Source of the DNA: JAPLKX01 sp035530195
Lineage (GTDB): Bacteria > Hydrogenedentota > Hydrogenedentia > Hydrogenedentales > SLHB01
DNA length: 20,077 bases
Direction of reading: 5' to 3'
NCBI GenBank assembly: GCA_035530195.1
Contig: DATKVG010000232.1
Span: 1-20,077 of the forward strand
Made by a program: the position numbers and the translations under genes
In this document: piece after piece, positions 14,101-20,077 of the stretch
Position numbering within the stretch: the first letter of the stretch is position 1
Layout of the letters: every line of letters begins with the position of its first letter
The notes under the pieces: generated by a model
The model's input: the letters and a program-made list of their open reading frames with translations, nothing else
The model's database searches: none
What the model was told of the DNA's origin: nothing

Positions 14101-16085
14101 TGCGAGCAGCCAAACATCTCATGTTTATTGCGCTCGCGGTTTTGTCGGCCTGGACGCCGGCCTCCGGCGCCGATGAACGCTCATGGGACGATGAAACGCT
14201 CGAGTTGTTCGCCGCGCTACCCGTGCAGGACGAAGGCCGCGTCAAGCCGCTCGACACCTACGCCCGGTTCAAGCTGCTCAAGCTCAACGGGCGGCGATCG
14301 TTCCGCGACGCTGACGGCCGCAGCGGCTCCGCGCTCGAGTGGCTGCTCGATTGTCTTTTCTTCCCGGAACTGGCCGCACGTTACGAGACGTTCGTGATCG
14401 ATAACAGCGAGGTGCTGGTGGTGCTGGGCCTGCCGGAGAAAAACCGCCGCGACCGGTATGCGTACGAAGAACTGGCGCCGGCCCGCGAGAGGTTGTATGA
14501 ACTTGCCGGGCAATACGGGGCAAAACCGGGGCCGCGACCGTTGCTCGAAAACCAGGTGATCAACCTCGCCAACAACGTCCACGACTTCGAACTGCTCGCC
14601 GCCTTTCTGGATTTTGCGCGGCACAGGTTCGATACCGGCGGCAGCGAGTTTCTGCGGGGGCTGATAGGCGGCAAAGACGAGGCGCGCCTTTCGGAGATTC
14701 TTCCAAAAGGCCCTCAACTGGCCGCGAAATTCATCGAACTCAGCCGCGACGGAACACGCAGCAGCGACTTTGAAGCCATTGGCAAAGTCGTGCATGAAGT
14801 TGAAGAGATGGCCGCCACATCCACTGCAATTGCGCTCCTGACGCCGGCCGACAGGGAGCAGACCGAGTGGCTTACGCCGGGCGAGGCAATCCGCGTCGCG
14901 TTCGTTGAAGGGCAACCTGCACAAGCCGAACCCGCGCCGGCTGCCTCACGCCTGGTGGAACGACACGGCCTGTCACACGCGGAACTGCTGGCCGGGATGG
15001 AACAACTCGTAGACGCACGCAGCGATCCGGGCGCGTTTCGCACGAAGGCGCGTGAACTTTGCTCGACGCTGATGGGACAGGCCGTGTCTCGAGGCGAATA
15101 TGAGAAGATTCCGCTGGAAGTGGCGTTTTATCGCCTCCAATTTTTCTATTACGCCCTCGTCTTGTACATCCTGTCATTCCTGCTGATTGCGTTTCAGTGG
15201 CTGCGGTCGCCGAAATCGCGGGTGGGCTTGTGGCGCGCGGCGAACCTCGCGCTGGTGGCGCTGCCGACCGTGCTGCTGATCGCGGGGATCGTGATGCGAT
15301 CGATCATCCGGGGCCGGCCGCCCGTCACCACCCTGTACGAGACGATCCTGTTTTGCACGGCGGTGGCGGCCGTCGTGTCACTTTTCATCGAGTTCGTGAA
15401 CCGCCAGCGGATCGCGTTGTCCGTGGGCGCGCTGCTGGGCGTGGCCGGCATGTTTCTCGCCAACAAGTACGAAGTGCGCGAGGGCGCCGACACCATGCCC
15501 AGCATGGTGGCCGTGCTCGACACGAACTTCTGGCTCGCCACCCACGTCACCACCATCGCAATCGGATACGGCGCAGGGCTGCTGGCGTCGGCGATGGCGC
15601 ACGTGTATGTGTTTGGGCGGCTGCTAAATAAGATCGGACGGATCGGACCTATAGAAGCCGAAGAGCGGCAGCGTGCGCTTGCGCGGACGGTTTACGGCGT
15701 GTTGTGTTTCAGCCTGCTGTTTTCGGTGCTCGGCACGGTGCTCGGCGGCATCTGGGCCAACGAAAGCTGGGGGCGGTTCTGGGGCTGGGATCCCAAAGAG
15801 AACGGCGCGCTCATGATCGTGCTGTGGCAACTGGCGATCCTTCACGCACGGAGGGGCGGCCTCATCGGCGACCTCGGCGTGAACCTCGCCGTCATCGCAG
15901 GCGGGCTGGTGATCGCGTTCTCCTGGTTCGGCGTCAACCTCCTCGGCGTCGGCCTGCACAGCTACGGCTTCACCACCGGCACGTTTGCGGCGCTGGCTGG
16001 CTTCTTCGCGGTCGAAGGGATGGTGATAGTGCTCGGCGCGATCACGCAGCGGCAGAGATGTGCTGAAGGGCAAAAAAGCCCTTGA
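14097..16085 (+). CDS. ccsA: CcsA-like cytochrome c haem lyase/handling protein with long exported N-terminal region
   Basis: A 662-aa protein. A signal-like segment (1-25) is followed by an exported domain to about residue 345, opening with LELFAALPVQDEGRVKPLDTYAR, a form seen in CcsA proteins of PVC-like bacteria. From about 346 to 655 it is a multi-pass membrane domain. The haem-handling WWD motif is GGIWANESWGRFWGWDPKE (about 550-567). Candidate haem-ligand histidines are His483 (THVTTIAIGYG) and His621 (GLHSYGF). With ResB it should deliver haem to CxxCH cytochromes outside the cytoplasm. The ATG overlaps the ResB stop; a second ATG follows directly (14100). A 9-bp-unit repeat has entered the frame at codons 512-519 (KIGRIGPI), in a loop between membrane segments. 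The cognate cytochromes are not in this window. Confidence 0.92.
   Translation: MMRAAKHLMFIALAVLSAWTPASGADERSWDDETLELFAALPVQDEGRVKPLDTYARFKLLKLNGRRSFRDADGRSGSALEWLLDCLFFPELAARYETFVIDNSEVLVVLGLPEKNRRDRYAYEELAPARERLYELAGQYGAKPGPRPLLENQVINLANNVHDFELLAAFLDFARHRFDTGGSEFLRGLIGGKDEARLSEILPKGPQLAAKFIELSRDGTRSSDFEAIGKVVHEVEEMAATSTAIALLTPADREQTEWLTPGEAIRVAFVEGQPAQAEPAPAASRLVERHGLSHAELLAGMEQLVDARSDPGAFRTKARELCSTLMGQAVSRGEYEKIPLEVAFYRLQFFYYALVLYILSFLLIAFQWLRSPKSRVGLWRAANLALVALPTVLLIAGIVMRSIIRGRPPVTTLYETILFCTAVAAVVSLFIEFVNRQRIALSVGALLGVAGMFLANKYEVREGADTMPSMVAVLDTNFWLATHVTTIAIGYGAGLLASAMAHVYVFGRLLNKIGRIGPIEAEERQRALARTVYGVLCFSLLFSVLGTVLGGIWANESWGRFWGWDPKENGALMIVLWQLAILHARRGGLIGDLGVNLAVIAGGLVIAFSWFGVNLLGVGLHSYGFTTGTFAALAGFFAVEGMVIVLGAITQRQRCAEGQKSP
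15632..15654. repeat. 9-bp tandem repeat inside ccsA
   Basis: GATCGGACG, GATCGGACC, TATAG: two and a half units of the same degenerate nonamer found at 9261-9296 and 10866-10904. It is in frame and encodes the I-G-R/P dipeptide-like run IGRIGPI in a hydrophilic loop of CcsA. Confidence 0.75.
16066..16083 (+). terminator. Possible bidirectional terminator hairpin at the end of ccsA
   Basis: AAGGGC-AAAAAA-GCCCTT forms a 6-bp stem with an A-rich loop overlapping the ccsA stop codon, in the convergent gap with ftsZ. No T-run follows on either strand, so termination efficiency is doubtful. Confidence 0.3.
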
Positions 16086-16178
16086 GAGGCTTCCCCCGCT
16101 CAGGATCACAGCCTTTGATCTTGGTTTTTACCACCATCACGCTGGCCTTAGAAATCTGAGGTCAATTGAAACTAACGT

Positions 16179-17477
16179 CTACTCTTTAGCGTCGCGCTGG
16201 GACTGTTTTCTTTTGCGCAGCCACGTCGGGATGCCCATATCCTCCTCGTCTTTGTAGGAAACCGCCTGGGACGGATCGTGGCCGCCGTCGACGTCGTCGG
16301 CAATAAGAATGCCGACGGAACGCCTTTTTACGGGCTCGCGCGCGATCAATTCGGTCTGAACGGGTTCGGCCGCGGGCAGGTCGGTCTTTTTGGCATTTGC
16401 TACGAGCACCTGCTGGGCCGGGGCGGCCGCCGGCGCCGCGGGGGCCGCGGTTTTTGCGGCGGGAGCGGTTTGCTCCTTGGGTTCGGGCATGGGAATGATT
16501 TCCGCCACGGTGGCCGCAAACCCCGCGGCGATGACGGTGACCTCGAGTTCGGGATGTTCCTCGTCGTCGAGCGCGGCGCCGACAAACAGCGTGGCGTCCG
16601 GGTGTGCGGCTTCCTTCACGGTGCTCACGGCTTCTTCGACTTCGCGCATCCCGATGTCGTGCCCGCCGCGGATGTTCACGATGACGCCCTTGGCGCCATT
16701 GATGCTCGATTGCTCGAGCAGCGGGCACACAATCGCCTCTTCGGCCGCCCTCACCGCCCGTCGTTCGCCTTCGGCCCGGCCGATGCCCATCAGCGCCCGG
16801 CCGCCCGATTCCATGACGGTGCGGAAGTCGGCGAAATCCACGTTCCACAACCCGTGCACCTGGATCAACTGTGTGATGGCCCGCACCCCGTTGTGCAGCA
16901 CCTCGTCGGCCTGTTGGAACGCGTTCAGAAACGTGATTTCATGCCGCCCAAGCGCCGCGACCCGATCGTTGGGAATCACGATCAGGCTGTTCACCTGTTC
17001 TTCGAGTTCTTTGAGGCCGGCGACCGCGTTTTCCATCCGTATCGCGCCTTCAAACGAGAACGGCAGCGTCACAATTCCCAGCGTCAGCGCGCCCGTCGAT
17101 TTCGCTATCTCCGCGACGACCGGCGCGGCGCCCGTGCCCGTGCCTCCGCCAAGGCCCGCGGTCAAAAACACCATGTCGGCCCCTTTAAGGATCTCGGCGA
17201 GGCGTTCGCGGTCTTCCATGGCGGATTTTTTCCCGACCTCCGGCTTGCCCCCGGAACCCAAGCCGCCGGTGACTTCGAGCCCGATCTGGAGGCGTCGCGG
17301 CGACGGGCTGTTTTTGAGCGCCTGCGCGTCGGTGTTGATAACGATGAAGTCAACGTCCTGGAGCCCGGCGGCGATCATCCTGTTGACGGCGTTGCCGCCG
17401 CCGCCCCCCACGCCGCAAACCTTGATGTGCGCGCGCTGCGCGAATGTCGTGAACTCGTCAGCCATCCCCGTTACCAT
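16179..17477 (-). CDS. ftsZ: Cell division GTPase FtsZ
   Basis: A 432-aa bacterial tubulin. The GTP-binding domain opens with IKVCGVGGGGGNAVNRMI, and the tubulin signature GGGTGTG is at 110-116. FAVNTD-type loop (here FIVINTDAQAL), PFSFEG and the T7 region (NVDFADFRTVM) are intact. A Pro/Ala-rich linker (about 330-400) leads to the conserved C-terminal peptide DMGIPTWLRKRK, the docking site for FtsA/ZipA-type partners. The start is set by GGAGGA (17484-17489), 6 nt before ATG 17477; a GTG five codons upstream lies before that site. It assembles the cytoplasmic Z-ring. It is the last gene of murC-ftsQ-ftsZ, 27 bp after ftsQ. Presence of ftsZ argues against a typical planctomycete host. Confidence 0.98.
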   Translation of the reverse strand: MVTGMADEFTTFAQRAHIKVCGVGGGGGNAVNRMIAAGLQDVDFIVINTDAQALKNSPSPRRLQIGLEVTGGLGSGGKPEVGKKSAMEDRERLAEILKGADMVFLTAGLGGGTGTGAAPVVAEIAKSTGALTLGIVTLPFSFEGAIRMENAVAGLKELEEQVNSLIVIPNDRVAALGRHEITFLNAFQQADEVLHNGVRAITQLIQVHGLWNVDFADFRTVMESGGRALMGIGRAEGERRAVRAAEEAIVCPLLEQSSINGAKGVIVNIRGGHDIGMREVEEAVSTVKEAAHPDATLFVGAALDDEEHPELEVTVIAAGFAATVAEIIPMPEPKEQTAPAAKTAAPAAPAAAPAQQVLVANAKKTDLPAAEPVQTELIAREPVKRRSVGILIADDVDGGHDPSQAVSYKDEEDMGIPTWLRKRKQSQRDAKE

Positions 17478-17483
17478 TGGGCA

Positions 17484-17489
17484 TCCTCC
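17484..17489 (-). promoter_or_regulatory. ftsZ: Shine-Dalgarno GGAGGA fixing the ftsZ start
   Basis: GGAGGA on the minus strand, 6 nt before ATG 17477-17475. It sits in the 27-bp gap between ftsQ and ftsZ and selects this start over the upstream GTG. Confidence 0.8.
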
Positions 17490-17504
17490 CACGGCGCCGT
17501 GTTT

Positions 17505-18308
17505 CTACCGGCACGCCACGTCGTTTCCAAACCGCAAATCGATATATTCACGGAAGGGCAGACGGCCCTTCTCGCTCCGCCAGAACACCTCGAGTTTCCA
17601 CGCCTGCGACTCGATATTGCCCCTCCCCCACCTCACCTCGCAGTTCAACTCGTCGCACGTCATGCCGATCTTGTTGCCTTTTTCCGAGCAGATCTCCGAC
17701 ACCGTCACGTCGGCCGCCATCGACGTGCGGGTGAACGCACGCCACACGGCCACCGCGTTCTTCAGGGACTCGTGCGGCATCTGCCGGCCCACCTCCACGT
17801 AGCCAAGCTCGGATTCCACGGTGATAAGCGGCCCCGCGTGCGCCTCTTCGGATCCCAGCTCGCGCAGGACCGTGCAGTCCTGGTCGAGTTCAAACAGCCG
17901 GTTGTTCACCAGCAGCGTCGCCAGGGCCACACGCTCTTTGATCGCAATCTCGAGGCGGTCCGGAAACACCCGGTTCACCCGGCACGTGCCCACGAAAGGC
18001 ATCGACAGGATGTTCTGTCGGATGGTTTCCGGCCGCACGAGGAAAACACAGTCGCCGTTCGTCACGCCGGCCTGCGCGATGATGTCCTCCTCGCGCAGGA
18101 AATCCGCGCCGGCAACCTGGATCACCTTTACGTTAAACACCCCCGATTGCTCCACGTACAGCCCAAACCAGTAAAGAAACGCCGCCAGACCGCCCGCGTA
18201 AATCACAAGCTGCACAAAAAACAGGACGGTCCGCCGCGGAAACCGACGGCCCCGCGCCCTCGGCGCCTTTGCCGGCGTTTTCTTCTGGCGGTTTCGCCGT
18301 CGCAGCAT
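17505..18308 (-). CDS. ftsQ: Cell division protein FtsQ/DivIB
   Basis: A 267-aa bitopic membrane protein. The cytoplasmic N-terminus is very basic (about 1-27, MLRRRNRQKK and RRFPRR), one membrane segment spans about 28-50, and the POTRA domain follows (about 56-125: VFNVKVIQVAGADFLREEDII, then FPDRLEIAIKERVALATLL). The rest is the FtsQ beta domain ending LPFREYIDLRFGNDVACR, a typical reading of the YVDLRF-like FtsQ end. It links the divisome FtsL/FtsB complex in the periplasm. ATG 18308 shares one base with the murC stop (TGATG) and GGAGAA lies 7 nt upstream, so translation is coupled. It lies directly before ftsZ. Confidence 0.93.
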   Translation of the reverse strand: MLRRRNRQKKTPAKAPRARGRRFPRRTVLFFVQLVIYAGGLAAFLYWFGLYVEQSGVFNVKVIQVAGADFLREEDIIAQAGVTNGDCVFLVRPETIRQNILSMPFVGTCRVNRVFPDRLEIAIKERVALATLLVNNRLFELDQDCTVLRELGSEEAHAGPLITVESELGYVEVGRQMPHESLKNAVAVWRAFTRTSMAADVTVSEICSEKGNKIGMTCDELNCEVRWGRGNIESQAWKLEVFWRSEKGRLPFREYIDLRFGNDVACR

Positions 18309-19741
18309 CAAGACTTCTCCAGTTCCTTCAGCACCAGCCCGGCAATCCTGTTGATGTTGCCCGCGCCAAGCACAAGAACCACGTCGCCTTCTTTCAACTC
18401 GGACACGAGCATAGCGGGCACGGCGTTCATGTCGCGCAGAAGCATCACATTGTTGAACCCCTGCCGCTGCGCCGAGTCAACGATCAGGCCGGAATCCACC
18501 CCCGGTATGGGATCCTCACGCGCGGGATACAGGTCGGTGACGACGGCCTTGTCCACGCTGCCCAGCGCGCGCGCAAAATCGTCGCAGAAAAACTTCGTGC
18601 GCGAATACAGGTGCGGCTGAAACACGCAGATGATCCGGTTCGGCTCGACCAGCCGCACGGCATCGAGCGTGCTCGCTATCTCCGTCGGGTGATGCGCGTA
18701 ATCCTCGAGCACCGTAACGCCACGGCACTCGCCCTGCACCTGCAAGCGGCGCTCCACCCCGTCGAACTGCTTGAGTCCTTCCGCGATCAGGCCGAACCGC
18801 ATCCCCAGGCAAAGGCCGACCGCGCACGCGGCCAGCGCGTTGCGGACGTTGTGGTCGCCGAGCGCGTTGATCTCGAGCGCGCCCAGCCGGCCCGTCACCC
18901 GCAAGCGGTCGTCGTGGCTCGTCACGTCGAACCGCGTGCACAACCGCGAGAGTTGCGCCCACTTCGGCTTGGCCGGGTCGGGCACGCACAGCTTGATGTT
19001 CGAGCCCATCAGCGAGGCGCCGTCCTCGAGCCCATACGTGATGCAGATGCTCTCGATGTCCGGCAGGATGGCGCGCACATTCGGGTCGTCGTTGCACACG
19101 ATCGAGTAGCCGTAGAACGGGACGTCGTTGCAGAAATCGATGAACGCCCGCTTGATCCGATCGAGCGTACCGTAATACTCGAGATGTTCGGCATCAATGT
19201 TGGTCACCACGCTGATGGTCGGGTGCAGGCGCAGAAACGACCCGTCGTGCTCGTCGGCCTCCGCCACGAGATACTCGCCGGTGCCCCACCTCGCGTTGGT
19301 ACCGCTGCGGTGGAGTATCCCGCCGACGATGCTGGTGGCGCCGATGTTGGCCCGGTCGAGGAACGCGCTGATCATCGAGGTCGTAGTGGTCTTGCCGTGC
19401 GTCCCGCCGACGGCTACGGCGTTGGGCTTGAGCCGCATCAGGTCGGCCAGCAGATCGCTGCGGTGAATCACCGGAATGCCCCTGCGTTTCGCCTCGAGCA
19501 CCTCGACGTTGTCCGGCCCGACCGCCGCGGAAACCACCAGGATGCCCGCATCGCCGATGTTGGCCGCGTCGTGGCCTTCTTGAAACCGCATCCCGTTTTC
19601 CGAAAGCCGCTGCGTGATCTCCGAGCCTTTAAGGTCCGAGCCCGAAACGTCATAGCCCAGGTTCAAAAGGATTTCGGCCAGCCCGCTCATGCCGATGCCG
19701 CCCACTCCAACAAAATGAACCCGGCGTTTCAAACCATTCAC
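18308..19741 (-). CDS. murC: UDP-N-acetylmuramate--L-alanine ligase MurC
   Basis: A 477-aa cytoplasmic Mur ligase that adds L-alanine to UDP-MurNAc with ATP. Three domains are visible: the Rossmann-like UDP domain with GVGGIGMSGLA (12-22) and the SDLKGSEIT region, the ATPase domain with P-loop VGGTHGKTTTTS (111-122) and EADEHDGSFLRL, and the C-terminal domain with LEDYAHHPTEI and FQPHLYSRT. Length is normal for the family. The start is GTG at 19741 with GGGAG about 11 nt upstream; no in-frame ATG lies nearby. It is the first gene of the division operon, since the 336 bp upstream hold no gene, and it overlaps ftsQ by one base. murB and ddl, which usually follow, are absent. Confidence 0.97.
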   Translation of the reverse strand: MNGLKRRVHFVGVGGIGMSGLAEILLNLGYDVSGSDLKGSEITQRLSENGMRFQEGHDAANIGDAGILVVSAAVGPDNVEVLEAKRRGIPVIHRSDLLADLMRLKPNAVAVGGTHGKTTTTSMISAFLDRANIGATSIVGGILHRSGTNARWGTGEYLVAEADEHDGSFLRLHPTISVVTNIDAEHLEYYGTLDRIKRAFIDFCNDVPFYGYSIVCNDDPNVRAILPDIESICITYGLEDGASLMGSNIKLCVPDPAKPKWAQLSRLCTRFDVTSHDDRLRVTGRLGALEINALGDHNVRNALAACAVGLCLGMRFGLIAEGLKQFDGVERRLQVQGECRGVTVLEDYAHHPTEIASTLDAVRLVEPNRIICVFQPHLYSRTKFFCDDFARALGSVDKAVVTDLYPAREDPIPGVDSGLIVDSAQRQGFNNVMLLRDMNAVPAMLVSELKEGDVVLVLGAGNINRIAGLVLKELEKS

Positions 19742-20077
19742 GTTACTAGCCGCTCCCGATATATGTTCACGGGTTTCGCCTATGATTGAACTTATGCGAA
19801 ACCAGTCTTATGCAACCATAGGGAGAACTACCCCTGACCCCAACATGTTGTGGCGCAGTTTAGTCTAGCACAACGGGTCCACAAGATAAAGAGCGTAATC
19901 TGTTGGCAGATAAAAGTTTTCTATTTGGCGTAACTGATTGATTTGGATGTGGTTACAGCGGAGTTGCGACGCTCCCTGCCAGTTGTGTTGTGTGTCACCC
20001 TCCTTGACTCTGGAACGGCACACGCCGGAAAACGTGTCGGAGCGCCCCGTGCAGGCGAGACGCCCGCACCACAATGA
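19742..20077. other. Gene-free region upstream of murC
   Basis: 336 bp without a supportable gene; the only open frame over 60 codons (19865-20074, minus) begins in a dispersed palindrome. It is more AT-rich than the rest of the window and probably holds the murC promoter, though no -35/-10 pair is convincing. An inverted repeat GTTTCGC (19773-19779) and GCGAAAC (19796-19802) and a 10-bp palindrome CAACATGTTG (19841-19850) are present; either could be an operator, without proof. Confidence 0.55.
20049..20076. repeat. Dispersed palindrome GTGCAGGCG-AGA-CGCCCGCAC
   Basis: Nine-base arms with one mismatch and an AGA loop (20049-20069). Its core matches the palindrome in the large secreted gene (6655-6671) at 15 of 17 positions, and its right part through 20076 is an exact 16-base match, on the opposite strand, to 12046-12061. 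It thus links the two palindrome types in this window. It may continue past the window edge. Confidence 0.7.

Noticed and set aside
16278..19789. Two long plus-strand frames (780 and 506 codons) across the division genes
   Set aside because: Both are antisense to ftsZ, ftsQ and murC, which are unmistakable; their translations show only high-GC shadow composition.
19865..20074. 69-codon minus-strand frame upstream of murC
   Set aside because: It begins within a dispersed palindrome and shows no domain, signal peptide or ribosome-binding site.

Overview
The window is about 20 kb of high-GC bacterial DNA. It encodes a glycan-degradation region, two housekeeping clusters (cytochrome c assembly and cell division) and many short dispersed repeats. 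Gram-negative-type lipoproteins, sulfatase, GH29 and GH43 genes, an intact ftsZ, a bacterial acyl-CoA-binding protein and degenerate 7- and 9-bp tandem repeats together suggest an uncultured lineage of the PVC, Hydrogenedentota or Lentisphaerota type. The intact ftsZ argues against a typical planctomycete. The phylum is an inference; no rRNA or marker set is present.

Left part (1-10858): the plus strand carries the 3' end of a sulfatase, then a secreted esterase made of two related alpha/beta-hydrolase halves. Facing them, a minus-strand run reads from a very large secreted six-hairpin-type protein (probably DUF4450) through a GH29 alpha-L-fucosidase to two thioredoxin-fold lipoproteins with overlapping ends. 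Further right on the plus strand are a small acyl-CoA-binding protein and a GH43-like lipoprotein. Sulfatase, fucosidase, CE15-like esterase and GH43 fit the breakdown of a sulfated, fucose-containing, esterified polysaccharide. No SusC/SusD pair, transporter or sugar regulator is visible.

Middle (10859-12415): an aldo/keto reductase of the YghZ (L-glyceraldehyde 3-phosphate reductase) type is followed by a 487-bp non-coding island. The island is packed with hairpins and a 16-bp perfect inverted repeat about 193 bp across.

Right part: a plus-strand three-gene operon (lipoprotein, ResB-like, CcsA-like; stop/start overlaps throughout) builds a System II cytochrome c haem-ligation machine. It converges on a minus-strand division operon murC-ftsQ-ftsZ, from which murB, ddl and ftsA are missing. 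The last 336 bp, upstream of murC, hold no convincing gene and end in another dispersed palindrome.

The least explained material is the repeat layer. It comprises a GCAGGCG-nnn-CGCCYGC palindrome (one copy inside the large secreted gene, in frame), a degenerate 9-bp tandem repeat at three sites (one inside ccsA, in frame), a CGGCCAC heptamer array, and the repeat island before the cytochrome c operon.
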